A stretch of 64,000 nt of DNA from Moraxella oblonga NBRC 102422 (GTDB lineage Bacteria; Pseudomonadota; Gammaproteobacteria; Pseudomonadales; Moraxellaceae), in the NCBI RefSeq assembly GCF_001598275.1, contig NZ_BCYQ01000013.1:1-64000 (forward strand). Direction: 5' to 3'. The stretch's first letter is position 1, and each line of letters opens with the position of its first letter. A model generated the notes under the pieces. That model made no database searches and had not been told where the DNA came from. It worked only from the letters and a program-made list of their open reading frames with translations. The position numbers were made by a program, and so were the translations under genes. Below are positions 48,256 to 58,296 of the stretch, piece after piece.

Positions 48256-48431
48256 TGTGTATCCTTAATGCGTTGTTGTGATAAATGTTGTAGTTGTTCA
48301 TCATCTAACGCAAGTTGTGCATCTTCTTCAAAGCGTTTTTTATTTTTGGGGGAATATGCCCACCATGCCACAGCGATGAAAGCAAAAAACGCTCCCACCG
48401 TTGCGATGCTATGTAAAACGCCCCAGTTCAT
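48252..48431 (-). CDS. ccoQ: cbb3-type cytochrome oxidase small subunit CcoQ
   Basis: A 59-codon frame between ccoO and ccoP. It opens [13 protein letters not shown], with one membrane helix (AFFAFIAVAWWAYSP) and a charged tail (KNKKRFEEDAQ). The ATG overlaps the ccoO stop and its TGA overlaps the ccoP ATG, so all four genes are translationally coupled. CcoQ stabilises the core complex. It is too short for common length cut-offs and easy to miss. Confidence 0.93.
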   Translation of the reverse strand: MNWGVLHSIATVGAFFAFIAVAWWAYSPKNKKRFEEDAQLALDDEQLQHLSQQRIKDTQ

Positions 48432-49066
48432 TAGCGTTGCCCCTGCATGGCGATACCAAGTTGTTGCAAGTAAGCAACCAATGCATCAAGCTCAGTTGCA
48501 CCTTGTACTTGGTCAGGTGCTGCCTCAATATCAGCCTCTGTATAAGGCAAACCAAAACGATCTTTAAAGATACGCATTTTTGCTTGTACCTTAGAACCAT
48601 CAACTTCGTTTTTGGCAAGCCATGGATAAGCAGGCATGACAGACGCAGGAACAACAGAACGTGGGTCAGTCAAATGGTCAATGTGCCATTGGTCAGAATA
48701 ACGACCACCCACACGAGCAAGGTCAGGACCTGTACGCTTAGAACCCCATAGGAATGGGTGATCCCATGCTGATTCAGCGGCACGGCTATAAGGTCCATAG
48801 CGTTCCACTTCAGCACGTAAAGGACGAATCATCTGCGTATGACAAACGTGGCAACCTTCACGGATATAAATATCACGACCTTCAAGCTCCAACGCTGTCC
48901 AAGGACGCATATTTGGCAAAGGTTTATTGACACCGCCTTTATCTGGGTCGTTGGTATCATAAATTAAAGGCACGATTTCAACCAATGTTGCAAAGCTGAT
49001 GGCAATGACGATGAATATGACAAGTAAGCCTGTGTTTCTTTCTACAATATCATGGGTAATTGACAT
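48431..49066 (-). CDS. ccoO: cbb3-type cytochrome c oxidase subunit II (monohaem)
   Basis: A 211-residue protein. It has an N-terminal membrane anchor ([20 protein letters not shown]), a single c-type haem site ([12 protein letters not shown] near residue 72) and the axial Met region. It is the second gene of ccoNOQP, 9 nt after ccoN. Confidence 0.96.
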   Translation of the reverse strand: MSITHDIVERNTGLLVIFIVIAISFATLVEIVPLIYDTNDPDKGGVNKPLPNMRPWTALELEGRDIYIREGCHVCHTQMIRPLRAEVERYGPYSRAAESAWDHPFLWGSKRTGPDLARVGGRYSDQWHIDHLTDPRSVVPASVMPAYPWLAKNEVDGSKVQAKMRIFKDRFGLPYTEADIEAAPDQVQGATELDALVAYLQQLGIAMQGQR

Positions 49067-49075
49067 ATTTCCCCC

Positions 49076-50548
49076 TTATGCCTGAACAGCAACGCTGTCT
49101 GCGTCTGCATTTTCTGGCGTTTCTAATGCTTCTGGACTTGGCATTTTGATGGTTTTATAGCAGTTATAAGCCATTACAAACATACCTGTTACATACAACG
49201 CACCGCCCAAAGCACGCACCACATAAGGAATGTGAGACATCACCACAGTTTGCACAAAATCATAAGACAAAGTGCCATCTGGATTAGTTGCACGCCACAT
49301 CATACCTTGTGCAATACCAGAAATCCACAACGCCACGATATAAAGTACCGTACCTGTGGTAGCAAGCCAAAAATGCACGGTAATCAAATTGGTGGAGTAC
49401 ATTTTTGATTTTTGGTAGATGCGTGGCAATAACACATAGATAGAACCAATGGTAATCATACCCACCCAACCTAACGCACCAGAGTGAACATGACCTACTG
49501 TCCAGTCAGTATTATGACTGATGGCATTAACTGCCTTGATGGAAAGCATTGGACCTTCAAAAGTACTCATTGCGTAGAATGACAACGCCACAATCAAGAA
49601 ACGAATGATAGGGTCAGTACGAAGTTTGTCCCAACTACCAGATAAAGTCATCACACCGTTAATCATGCCACCCCAAGATGGAGCAAACAAAATCAACGAA
49701 AACACCATACCCAAAGATTGAGTCCAGTCAGGTAATGCCGAATAATGCAAGTGGTGTCCACCTGCCCACATATAAGAAGCAATCAATGCCCAAAAGTGAA
49801 CAATAGACAAACGATATGAGTAAACAGGGCGACCAATTTGTACTGGGATGAAGTAGTACATCATGCCCAAGAAAGCAGCAGTTAGGTAAAAGCCCACCGC
49901 ATTATGACCATACCACCATTGCACCATAGCATCAGTTGCACCACCATATAGGGAATAAGATTTCCACATACTAACAGGTACGGCTAGGTTATTGACGATA
50001 TGAAGCAAAGCAATGGTGATGATAAATGCTGCAAAGAACCAGTTGGCGACATAAATATGTGAAGTCTGACGCTTAATCAATGTGCCAAAAAACACAATCG
50101 CATAACACACCCACACCACCGTAATGGCAATGTCAATTGGCATTTCAAGTTCAGCATATTCTTTGGCGGAAGTTAAGCCAAGTGGCAAAGTAATGACCGC
50201 CGCCACAATGATGGCCTGCCACCCCCAAAACGTAAACCACGCAAGATAAGGAGCAAACAATCGTGTTTTGCAAGTACGCTGAACAATATAGTAAGAAGTA
50301 GCAAAAAGTGCTGAACCACCAAACGCAAAAATCACCGCATTGGTGTGTAGCGGTCTTAGACGACCAAAAGACAACCAAGAAGTGTCAAAATTTAAAAATG
50401 GCCATGCAAGCTGTGATGCGATAAAGACACCCACGCTCATGCCAACGATACCCCAAAACACCGCCATAAGAGTAAATAATCTCACTAGTGTGATTTCGTA
50501 CTCGTGGTCGATAGATAGCGGGGCTACTGCTGAATTAGATAGACTCAT
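49076..50548 (-). CDS. ccoN: cbb3-type cytochrome c oxidase subunit I
   Basis: A 490-residue protein with about twelve membrane helices. The haem and CuB histidines lie in [41 protein letters not shown] and [13 protein letters not shown]. It is the catalytic core of the high-affinity oxidase used at low oxygen. It is the first gene of the operon; its upstream region is 455 nt long. Confidence 0.97.
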   Translation of the reverse strand: MSLSNSAVAPLSIDHEYEITLVRLFTLMAVFWGIVGMSVGVFIASQLAWPFLNFDTSWLSFGRLRPLHTNAVIFAFGGSALFATSYYIVQRTCKTRLFAPYLAWFTFWGWQAIIVAAVITLPLGLTSAKEYAELEMPIDIAITVVWVCYAIVFFGTLIKRQTSHIYVANWFFAAFIITIALLHIVNNLAVPVSMWKSYSLYGGATDAMVQWWYGHNAVGFYLTAAFLGMMYYFIPVQIGRPVYSYRLSIVHFWALIASYMWAGGHHLHYSALPDWTQSLGMVFSLILFAPSWGGMINGVMTLSGSWDKLRTDPIIRFLIVALSFYAMSTFEGPMLSIKAVNAISHNTDWTVGHVHSGALGWVGMITIGSIYVLLPRIYQKSKMYSTNLITVHFWLATTGTVLYIVALWISGIAQGMMWRATNPDGTLSYDFVQTVVMSHIPYVVRALGGALYVTGMFVMAYNCYKTIKMPSPEALETPENADADSVAVQA

Positions 50549-51003
50549 TGGATAGTTTCCTGTGCAGCCCGATTTATGTTGCGTGATTAAAAATTAACCA
50601 AAAACGCTTTTGATTTATTGTATGATAACACAAATCACCAAAACATAACACCAAAGCCACTCTCAAACATCAAGAAGTGCCACCTAGAATCCACTGGCTC
50701 GCTCACATTTGGTGTGTGCTTGGCTTGCGTGTATTGGGATTTGCCCCAACATCAAAATAATTCCACACTAATAATAAGGTATTATTAGCGGTTCTCACCT
50801 TTTATTATACAACAAATTGTAAAATTTCTGCTACCTTTTGGTAAAATAATGCAAAAAATTTTTCTATTTTTTTAAAAATAATTAACTAATAATTCATTTA
50901 TGATTTATTTTTCTCATCAAAAAGGCAATTTTTAAGAATTTTTTCGCATTTTTTATCCATTTCACTTATAATAATCATTATTTTTTTCATATTGAGAAAT
51001 GTT
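50549..51003. other. Long divergent promoter region between ccoN and the SCP2 gene
   Basis: About 455 nt with no solid gene. On the minus strand a 22-codon frame (MLGQIPIHASQAHTK and on to a stop near 50682) starts with GGAATT ahead; it may be a leader peptide or chance. TTGGGG/CCCCAA forms a short hairpin around 50734-50749. I could not find a convincing FNR/ANR site by eye. The half near 50820-50990 is very A+T-rich. Confidence 0.4.
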
Positions 51004-51390
51004 ATGGCAAAATTTTTAAGTGATGAGTGGTTTGACAAAGTTGCCACCTTAAACAATGAAGCAGGTGAGTTAAACCTACCACCAAGTCTTGCCAACCTAA
51101 AAATCAACATCAATATCACAGGTGATGATGTTGTAAATCTATACCTAGATGGTGGTAAATTTACCAAAGGTTTATTACCAGACGCTGTCAGCACCATCAA
51201 CATTGACCGCCAAAGTTTGCTTGACATCATCGCTGGTAATGATATCAATCTCGCCATTGAAGCGTTTATGACAGGTAAAATTCGTGTTGATGGCGACATG
51301 AGTGCGGTAATGAACCTACAAAGTACCAAACCTAGCCCTGAGCAAAAATTGCTGTATAAACATATTAAAAACATGACAGATTTTGCATAA
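51004..51390 (+). CDS. SCP2 sterol-binding domain protein
   Basis: A 128-residue protein that is essentially one SCP2 domain. NITGDDVVNLYLDGGKF is the ligand-pocket strand region and MTGKIRVDGDMSAVMNL the C-terminal signature. Such proteins bind lipids or fatty acyl groups. ATG 51004 has GAG upstream and is preferred over a codon at 50992. It lies between the divergent ccoN and ccoG. Confidence 0.85.
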   Translation: MAKFLSDEWFDKVATLNNEAGELNLPPSLANLKININITGDDVVNLYLDGGKFTKGLLPDAVSTINIDRQSLLDIIAGNDINLAIEAFMTGKIRVDGDMSAVMNLQSTKPSPEQKLLYKHIKNMTDFA

Positions 51391-51602
51391 GTTTAGAAAA
51401 ACAAACATTTTTCCACACTAACAAAAATGTTACTGGATTTTTTTGTTTAAAAAGGAGTAGAATAAGCATATTCTATTTTGTGGGTTGTTTAATCTAATTT
51501 ATCATATAAATTTATTAAATTTTATAAATATATCATAAATTAAGATAAATAAACCATGACCCAGCCAAAGCAATCATTGCTATTTTAGCTAAGGTGATTA
51601 TT

Positions 51603-53087
51603 ATGTCAGAACAAGAAAACGACCCAAAACCAAGCACTTCCAATGTGCCTGACAACACCCCGCCCCAAGCAGACAAACCTAAAAAGAAAAAGCCTGCTCC
51701 TGAAAAAATTATTCCCACCACCCCCATCATGGACGCCAGTAAAAAGCGTATCCACCCTCGTTTTGTGCGAGGTAAATACCAAAATATCCGCCTAGTTACC
51801 ATGTATGGCTTTATGGCAATTTTTCTTATCATGCCGTGGTTACGCTGGGACGGTCATCAAGCACTCTTGTTCAACGTTACCGAACCCAAGTTCTTTGTGT
51901 TTGGGGCGACTTTTATGCCCCAAGATTTCTACTTTTTTGCCTTTATTTTTATCATTGCTGCCATGACCCTATTTATGGTAACGGTGTATGCAGGGCGAGT
52001 GTGGTGTGGTTATGTCTGTCCACAGACGATTTATGTGCATTTATACCAACATGTAGAAAAATGGGTGCTTGGCGAGCGTAACCAACGCATGAAGTTTGAA
52101 GATGAGCCAATGAGTGCCAAAAAACTTGCCAAAAAAGCACTCATTCACGCCATTTGGGGTGTATTTAGCGTCATCACCGCCATGACCTTTATCGCTCTTG
52201 TGGTGGGCACGGATTATTTGTTCTTTAATGGCAATCCCTTATTTTTTATGGGGTGGAGCAAGCTCACTTGGGTATTTTTTGGCATCATCACTTTTGTAAC
52301 ACACATGAATGCGGGCTATATGCGTGAACATATGTGTGTACATATGTGCCCTTATGGTCGTTTCCAATCTGTCATGTTTGATAAAGATACCTTACTCGTC
52401 TCTTACGATTATGAACGTGGTGAGGCTCGTGGGGCTCGTAAAAAAGGCACACACCCCGAAGGCATGGGTGATTGTATTGATTGCAATATGTGTGTACAAG
52501 TTTGTCCTACTGGTATTGATATTAGAGATGGCTTACAGGTGGATTGTATCCAATGTGCCGCCTGTATTGACGCCTGTAACGAAATCATGGATAAGGTTGG
52601 CTACCCACGTGGATTGATTCGCTACACCACCGAGCGTCAGCTTGTCCACAAAGAAAAAACCAAAGTCATCGGCTTTCGTATTTTTGCCTACATCTTTGTA
52701 CTGACGGTTGCAATCGCAACAGCGACATGGGTTGCTACCACTCGTAACCCCTTAGAGCTAGAAATTCGCCACGACCGCAAACAACTTAACACCGTTGGTC
52801 GCAACGGCTTGGTAGAAAACAGCTACGTCCTAAAAATCGTCAACAAAACAGACGAAAAACAAACCTACATGGTTAAGTTAGAAGCGGTTGATGGTTTAGA
52901 AATTCGTTCACGATTTAAAGAGTTGCCACTCAAAGCTAACGAAGCTTACTCCATGCCTGTCAGTATCTTTGGTGATCCAAGCAAAATCAAAGCAGGTCAT
53001 ACGCCCATCACCATCACCATTTATAGTGTGGACGGTAAATACAGCCAAAGTGCCGAAGATATCTTTATTTATGAACCCAAAAAGTAA
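51603..53087 (+). CDS. ccoG: Cytochrome c oxidase accessory protein CcoG (FixG/RdxA)
   Basis: A 494-residue inner-membrane protein. A Pro/Lys-rich N-terminus (about 1-40) is followed by membrane helices and two ferredoxin-type clusters, CIDCNMCVQVCP and CIQCAACIDAC (about 295-330). A late helix (IFAYIFVLTVAIATATWV) and a C-terminal immunoglobulin-like periplasmic domain complete it. It reduces copper for cbb3 oxidase assembly. ATG 51603 has AAGGTG upstream. It lies close to ccoNOQP but on the opposite strand. Confidence 0.95.
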   Translation: MSEQENDPKPSTSNVPDNTPPQADKPKKKKPAPEKIIPTTPIMDASKKRIHPRFVRGKYQNIRLVTMYGFMAIFLIMPWLRWDGHQALLFNVTEPKFFVFGATFMPQDFYFFAFIFIIAAMTLFMVTVYAGRVWCGYVCPQTIYVHLYQHVEKWVLGERNQRMKFEDEPMSAKKLAKKALIHAIWGVFSVITAMTFIALVVGTDYLFFNGNPLFFMGWSKLTWVFFGIITFVTHMNAGYMREHMCVHMCPYGRFQSVMFDKDTLLVSYDYERGEARGARKKGTHPEGMGDCIDCNMCVQVCPTGIDIRDGLQVDCIQCAACIDACNEIMDKVGYPRGLIRYTTERQLVHKEKTKVIGFRIFAYIFVLTVAIATATWVATTRNPLELEIRHDRKQLNTVGRNGLVENSYVLKIVNKTDEKQTYMVKLEAVDGLEIRSRFKELPLKANEAYSMPVSIFGDPSKIKAGHTPITITIYSVDGKYSQSAEDIFIYEPKK

Positions 53088-53097
53088 ACCAAAAAAT

Positions 53098-53119
53098 AAA
53101 GCCTCCGATTGGAGGCTTT
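53098..53119. terminator. Terminator between ccoG and nadM
   Basis: Perfect stem AAAGCCTCC / GGAGGCTTT with loop GATT, between convergent genes. Confidence 0.88.
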
Positions 53120-53136
53120 ATCATATGACCAAGTCC

Positions 53137-54126
53137 TTAAAGCCCCAGCATTTTAACAATCACTCCATAATGATCTTCAAACATCATCGCACCATCTAGC
53201 TCACCAAGTGGCAACCAAAAAGCACGATTGGCATCATCGCCCCCTTTGACTTCTGGCAAATCATCACCCAAAAGCTCAAAATAAAATACACTCGTTACCG
53301 TCCGCCCACGAGCCGAGCGGTCAGGTTTATCAAAAATTTGTGTGTTTTTGAGCGTATTTTTGTCAATAACAAGACCTGTTTCCTCACGAAGCTCACGCAA
53401 GGCACATTCTAGCAATGTCTCATTTTGGTCTAAAAATCCCCCTGCCAGTGCGTACAGCCCACGCCCATACTCACCCCCACGCTCAATGAGTAAAATATGC
53501 CCCGCCTGCACGACCAATGCGTCCGCCGTTACAAATACAGGTGGATAAGGAGCATTTTGCCATGCTTTTTGATAATCCAAAATATGCTCATATTCACGTT
53601 GTAGACTGGCAAATTCATCACTATTTTTAAAATTTACCAAAAAGTTTACGACATTGGTTGGTAAATTATCATCAATCAACCCTCGCCCAAAATATGCCTC
53701 ACGCATGGGCGTAGCGGATAAATTGGCATAATTTTCGGCAAAAATTTGCTCAACGTGTGGAAAAAGCGACAAATAATACGAACTTTTATCTTTATGATAA
53801 CCAATCATGCCAACTCGCCCCACACCACCTGTCGTATGAAAAATGGTCGCTTGGACGTTGGCAAGCCATTTGACATCATTGTATGGGTCATCATCAAGCG
53901 GTGTACACGAAATACGCCCATCATATTCGTTACCAAAAGCATTTAAAATCATACCGACACGCTCATCATAAGTAAAAGGGTTTTTGAGCGTGCGTGGCGA
54001 GTTTGCCGAGCCAATAAGTACTAGCACATTTTTTGCCAATGTCAAGGCATGACGCACTACTGCTTGATGTCCATCATGAAAAGGCTGAAAGCGACCAATG
54101 AACACCAAATAATCAAATTGAAACAT
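53137..54126 (-). CDS. nadM: Bifunctional nicotinamide-nucleotide adenylyltransferase / Nudix hydrolase
   Basis: A 329-residue two-domain protein. The N-terminal nucleotidyltransferase has FIGRFQPFHDGHQAVV (about 9-24, HxGH-type) and GSANSPRTLKNPFTYDER. The C-terminal Nudix domain carries GGFLDQNETLLECALRELREETGL in two recognisable halves (about 215-240), with the REExxGL box intact. The pair makes NAD from NMN and probably hydrolyses ADP-ribose. ATG 54126 has GGGA just upstream. Confidence 0.93.
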   Translation of the reverse strand: MFQFDYLVFIGRFQPFHDGHQAVVRHALTLAKNVLVLIGSANSPRTLKNPFTYDERVGMILNAFGNEYDGRISCTPLDDDPYNDVKWLANVQATIFHTTGGVGRVGMIGYHKDKSSYYLSLFPHVEQIFAENYANLSATPMREAYFGRGLIDDNLPTNVVNFLVNFKNSDEFASLQREYEHILDYQKAWQNAPYPPVFVTADALVVQAGHILLIERGGEYGRGLYALAGGFLDQNETLLECALRELREETGLVIDKNTLKNTQIFDKPDRSARGRTVTSVFYFELLGDDLPEVKGGDDANRAFWLPLGELDGAMMFEDHYGVIVKMLGL

Positions 54127-54201
54127 TTTAAATCCCATGATTAGAAAAATTAGACTTGATAAAACGGATTATGTTACCATAAAGATTAAAATTTTTAAAA
54201 A

Positions 54202-54825
54202 ATGAGCATTGCCATGAGCGATACCCCAACTTGCAACATTATTATCACCGAATCTGCCCAAACCTACCTTGCCGAACTCCTTGCCAAACAAGAAGTAGAA
54301 GGTATTGGTGTACGTATCTTTGTTGAGCATGCAGGCACCCCCCGAGCCGAATGCTGTATGAGCTACTGCCAACCTGATGAAATAGATGAAGATGATTTAC
54401 AAATCCCCTACCCTGCCTTTGTCGCTCACATTGACACACCAAGTATTCCTTATTTGCTAGATGCAGTGATTGATTATAACAAAGACCGTTTTGGTGGGCA
54501 ACTCACTTTTAGAGCCCCCAATGCCAAAGTACCACAAGTGGGTGAAAATGCCAGCATTGAAGAGCGGATTAATTATGTCTTACAATCTGAAATCAACCCC
54601 CAACTTGCCAGTCATGGCGGTCATGTAGAGCTTATTGACGTGATAGAAAATGAAGCAGGTAAAACTGCGGTACTCAAATTTGGCGGCGGCTGTCAAGGGT
54701 GTAGTGCGGTTGATGTAACCTTGCGTCAAGGCGTGGAAGTTCAGCTTAAACAACAAATCCCTGAGCTAACCCAAGTCATTGATGAGACCGACCACACCAA
54801 GACAGATAATGCGTATTATAAATAA
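54202..54825 (+). CDS. nfuA: Fe-S biogenesis scaffold/carrier NfuA
   Basis: A 207-residue protein. It has an N-terminal degenerate A-type (IscA-like) domain and a C-terminal NifU domain with the CxxC ligand in FGGGCQGCSAVDVTLRQGVE (about residue 165). NfuA delivers 4Fe-4S clusters to targets such as LipA and aconitase, both encoded downstream in this window. A second in-frame ATG at 54214 is an alternative start. A terminator follows. Confidence 0.95.
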   Translation: MSIAMSDTPTCNIIITESAQTYLAELLAKQEVEGIGVRIFVEHAGTPRAECCMSYCQPDEIDEDDLQIPYPAFVAHIDTPSIPYLLDAVIDYNKDRFGGQLTFRAPNAKVPQVGENASIEERINYVLQSEINPQLASHGGHVELIDVIENEAGKTAVLKFGGGCQGCSAVDVTLRQGVEVQLKQQIPELTQVIDETDHTKTDNAYYK

Positions 54826-54826
54826 C

Positions 54827-54854
54827 AAAAAAGCAGTCTTTTGACTGCTTTTTT
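54827..54854 (+). terminator. Terminator after nfuA
   Basis: Stem AAAAAAGCAGTC / GACTGCTTTTTT, directly after the stop codon. Confidence 0.9.
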
Positions 54855-54867
54855 ATTTGGCACTTAC

Positions 54868-54970
54868 TTAAAAACTCATTCTAACACCAACACTTGCACC
54901 AAATTGGTTGAGTTTAACCTTACCTTCATCATCTTGGATGTCAATCTCACCCAGATGGTTGTATTTAGCA
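54868..54970 (-). pseudogene. C-terminal remnant of an outer-membrane barrel gene
   Basis: A minus-strand frame of about 34 codons reads KYNHLGEIDIQ, then VKLNQFGASVGVRMSF and a stop. Alternating strand residues with a final Phe are the C-terminal Bam signature of an outer-membrane barrel, of the opacity/OmpW-like kind. Upstream the frame is closed by TAA and no start exists. It is a decayed gene end next to the MITE-like element. Confidence 0.65.
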
Positions 54971-54981
54971 TTTTAATTTGT

Positions 54982-55263
54982 TATACCAAAATAACTTTAA
55001 GAATGATACAAAATTGGTGATTGTTCATAGGGATAATTACCATTCGCCCCCACAAAACGTATTAAATGCATGGTTTAATTGATATAAATCTAAAAGCTGA
55101 TTATTCCAAATTAAAAAAATATACAATCCATTTTTTACAATTCGCCAAAAAATATCATATACCTAACGAACTTAAAATATACTACGAATTGTAAGATAAA
55201 TTACAATTTACCCCCCTACCGCCAAAAATAAATTTGTAGTACTTTTAAGATGGTTTTGGTATA
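54982..55263. mobile_element. MITE-like element with terminal inverted repeats
   Basis: The left end TATACCAAAATAACTTTAAG and the reverse of the right end (TATACCAAAACCATCTTAAA) agree closely over about 30 nt, giving imperfect terminal inverted repeats 282 nt apart. If the outermost TA pair is a target duplication, this fits IS630/Tc1-type transposition (inference). Inside is a 43-codon frame (55067-55195) whose end reads KKYHIPNELKIYYEL, possibly a host-gene or transposase scrap. No transposase gene is present. Confidence 0.5.
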
Positions 55264-55290
55264 GATTATGTTAATTAAATTTAGCTTACA

Positions 55291-55322
55291 AAAAAAACGG
55301 CAACCTAAGTTACCGTTTTTTT
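55291..55322 (-). terminator. Terminator after acnB
   Basis: Stem AAAAAAACGGCAAC / GTTACCGTTTTTTT with a 4-nt loop (one mismatch) just downstream of the acnB stop. Confidence 0.85.
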
Positions 55323-55331
55323 ATTTATCAA

Positions 55332-57965
55332 TTAAGCCAATTGTGCTACACTAATCTTATCTGATTTTGAAGTATAATCACTCATCTTATCAAAGTTTAG
55401 ATAATTATAAACTTCAGCCTCCATAGATTGCAACTTACCTGCGTATGCCATATATTCTTCTACCGTTGGTAGCTTACCAAGCACAGACGCCACAGAGGCA
55501 AGCTCAGCAGAAGCCAGATAGACATTTGCTCCTTGACCTAGACGGTTTGGAAAGTTACGAGTAGAAGTTGAAACAGCCGTACTGTTTGGTGCAATGCGTG
55601 CTTGGTTGCCCATACATAGCGAACAACCAGGCATTTCGGTTCTTGCCCCTGCTTGGGCGTAGGTGTTGTAATAGCCTTCGTCCATTAGCTGGCGTTCATC
55701 CATCTTGGTTGGTGGGGCAATCCACAAACGAGTGGTCAAGCTACCTGCAGGCACTTCGGCAAGGAGTTTACCAGCAGCACGGAAATGCCCAATGTTGGTC
55801 ATACAAGAACCGATGAACACTTCATCAATCTTATCGCCAGCCACTTCTGAAAGCAGTTTGGCATCGTCTGGGTCATTTGGACAGCAAAGGATTGGCTCTT
55901 TGATTTCTGACAAATCAATTTCATAAACCCGTGCGTATTCGGCATCTTCATCGGCTTTTAATAGCGAAGGATTATCCAGCCATTTTTGCATATTTTCAGC
56001 ACGGCGAGCCAGCGTACGAGCATCGCCATAGCCTTCGGCAATCATCCATTTGAGCATTACAATGTTGGAACGCAAGTATTCGGCAACCTTTTCTTCGGAT
56101 ACGGTGATGGCACAGCCAGCCGCCGAGCGTTCAGCAGAAGCATCTGATAATTCAAAGGCTTGCTCAACAGTCAAGTCATTTTCCATTTCGGTTAGGTCAA
56201 TTTCTAGGATACGACCTGAGAAAATGTTCTTTTTGCCCTTTTTCTCAACAGTCAAATCACCTGCTTTGATGGCATAGTAAGGAATGGCGTGCACCAAATC
56301 ACGCAAAGTGATACCAGGTTGCATTTTACCTTTAAACTTAACAAGTACAGACTCAGGCATATCAAGAGGCATTACACCAGTTGCCGCTGCAAATGCCACA
56401 AGACCAGAACCTGCTGGGAATGAGATACCGATTGGGAAACGAGTGTGTGAGTCGCCACCAGTACCAACAGTATCAGGCAATAACATACGGTTTAACCACG
56501 AATGAATCACACCGTCCCCAGGGCGTAAGCTCACACCGCCACGATTCATAATAAAATCAGGCAAGGTGTGGTGCGTTACCACATCAATGGGCTTAGGATA
56601 GGCGGCTGTATGGCAGAACGACTGCATAACAAGGTCAGATGAAAAGCCTAGGCACGCCAAGTCTTTTAGTTCATCACGCGTCATCGGACCTGTGGTGTCC
56701 TGACTGCCAACGGTGGTCATCTTAGGTTCGCAGTAAGTACCAGGGCGAATGCCTTGACCTTCTGGCAGACCGCAAGCACGACCAACCATTTTTTGAGCCA
56801 GCGTATAGCCTTTGCCAGTATCGGCAGGGGCTTCTGGCGTACGGAACAAGGTAGAAGCTGGCAACCCTAAGGCTTCACGAGCTTTGCCTGTTAGGTTACG
56901 ACCGATGATAAGATTGATTCGTCCACCTGCACGCACTTCATCAAGCAAAACAGGGGTTTTTAGCTCGGATTTGGCGATTTCTGCTCCGTCTTTAAAGGCG
57001 GTAACGGTGGCGGTGGCGTGGTCAATTTTTAGGGTAATTTCATCGCCCATATTCATATTGGTAACATCAATCTCAACAGGCAACGCCCCAGCGTCTTCCA
57101 TTGTATTAAAGAAAATTGGGGCAATCTTACCACCCAAGCACACACCGCCATCTTTCTTATTGGGAATATGAGGAATGTCATCGCCAAAGAACCACAAAAC
57201 AGAGTTGGTAGCAGATTTACGAGATGAGCCAGTACCCACCACATCGCCAACATAGGCAACTTGATTACCTTTGGCAATGAGTTCTTTGATTTGGGTCAAA
57301 GGTCCAACTTCGCCATTTTTTTCTGGACGAATGCCATCTCGCTCGTTTTTAAGCATTGCATTGGCGTGCAAAGGAATATCAGGGCGACTCCACGCATCTT
57401 GGGCAGGCGACAAATCATCAGTATTGGTCTCGCCTGTTACTTTAAAGACGGTGATTTTTAGCTCACTTGGCACATCAGGACGGCTTGTGAACCATTCAGC
57501 ATCTGCCCACGATTGCAATACCGCTTTGGCGTTTTCGTTGCCTGCTTTGGCTTTTTCTTCCACATCGTGAAAGGCATCAAACACAAGCAAGGTCTTTTTC
57601 AAGGCATCTGCCGCCAACGCACCAAGCTCTTTATCATCAAGTAGGCTAATAAGTGGCTCAACATTATAACCACCAAGCATTGTACCTAGCAGATATACCG
57701 CTCTCTCTTTGCTCACAAGGGGCGATACTGCTTCGCCCTTGACAATGGCATTTAAAAAGGCAGCTTTGACATAGGCGGCTTGGTCCACGCCTGCTGGCAC
57801 ACGGTTTTCTAACAAATCCACCAAAAAGGCTTCTTCACCTTTTGGGGGGTTTTTCAAAAGTTCAACCAAATCCGCCATTTGCGTATCAGTCAAAGGCTGT
57901 GGAGGAACGCCTAAGGCTTCTCGTTCGGCAGCGTGGGCTCTGTATTCGGCTAGCATTTGCGACAT
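55332..57965 (-). CDS. acnB: Aconitate hydratase B
   Basis: An 877-residue AcnB-type enzyme. An N-terminal HEAT-like helical domain (about 1-160) is followed by the swivel domain (DLSPAQDAWSRPDIPLHANAM, then GTGSSRKSATNSV) and the catalytic region. The 4Fe-4S cysteines are in FIGSCMTNIGH and EMPGCSLCMGNQ. It converts citrate and isocitrate in the TCA cycle. ATG 57965 is preceded by AAGGAAAA and preferred to a codon 18 nt upstream. Confidence 0.96.
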   Translation of the reverse strand: MSQMLAEYRAHAAEREALGVPPQPLTDTQMADLVELLKNPPKGEEAFLVDLLENRVPAGVDQAAYVKAAFLNAIVKGEAVSPLVSKERAVYLLGTMLGGYNVEPLISLLDDKELGALAADALKKTLLVFDAFHDVEEKAKAGNENAKAVLQSWADAEWFTSRPDVPSELKITVFKVTGETNTDDLSPAQDAWSRPDIPLHANAMLKNERDGIRPEKNGEVGPLTQIKELIAKGNQVAYVGDVVGTGSSRKSATNSVLWFFGDDIPHIPNKKDGGVCLGGKIAPIFFNTMEDAGALPVEIDVTNMNMGDEITLKIDHATATVTAFKDGAEIAKSELKTPVLLDEVRAGGRINLIIGRNLTGKAREALGLPASTLFRTPEAPADTGKGYTLAQKMVGRACGLPEGQGIRPGTYCEPKMTTVGSQDTTGPMTRDELKDLACLGFSSDLVMQSFCHTAAYPKPIDVVTHHTLPDFIMNRGGVSLRPGDGVIHSWLNRMLLPDTVGTGGDSHTRFPIGISFPAGSGLVAFAAATGVMPLDMPESVLVKFKGKMQPGITLRDLVHAIPYYAIKAGDLTVEKKGKKNIFSGRILEIDLTEMENDLTVEQAFELSDASAERSAAGCAITVSEEKVAEYLRSNIVMLKWMIAEGYGDARTLARRAENMQKWLDNPSLLKADEDAEYARVYEIDLSEIKEPILCCPNDPDDAKLLSEVAGDKIDEVFIGSCMTNIGHFRAAGKLLAEVPAGSLTTRLWIAPPTKMDERQLMDEGYYNTYAQAGARTEMPGCSLCMGNQARIAPNSTAVSTSTRNFPNRLGQGANVYLASAELASVASVLGKLPTVEEYMAYAGKLQSMEAEVYNYLNFDKMSDYTSKSDKISVAQLA

Positions 57966-58296
57966 AGCGGTTTTCCTTATCAAAATTAAAATAGTTAAGT
58001 GCTTGATAATTTTAGGTGATAGTAATTATCATAATACAAACAATTATCAAGTGCCTAGATGTTGATTTTACAGGCAATTTGCCCAATTTCCCCTATATCA
58101 TACCCTAAAATAAACATAAATTCAAAAAATTATCTTTCATAGCCAACATTTATTTAAAAAATGATGAAATGCAAATTATTTTGATTTATAAATGGTAAGT
58201 TTTATCGGCAATGACCAAATTTTTTGCCATCGCTTTTTGATTGAAAATAAGGTAAAATAGCCCCATTTATCTTTAAATAATAAAAATAGGCAAGCT
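57966..58296. other. Divergent promoter region between acnB and lipA
   Basis: About 330 nt, A+T-rich, with no gene. An inverted repeat CTTGATAATT (58002-58011) / AATTATCAAG (58042-58051) lies upstream of acnB, with a weak Fur-like stretch (GATAGTAATTATCATAAT, 58018-58035) between the arms. Iron control of acnB is known in other bacteria, but this site is a poor match. Confidence 0.4.

Noticed and set aside
50549-51003. FNR/ANR site for the cbb3 operon
   Set aside because: Expected for ccoNOQP, but no convincing TTGAT-N4-ATCAA match was found by eye.
51556-51588. Ten-codon frame MTQPKQSLLF just before ccoG
   Set aside because: Too short and with a weak ribosome binding site to support as a leader peptide.
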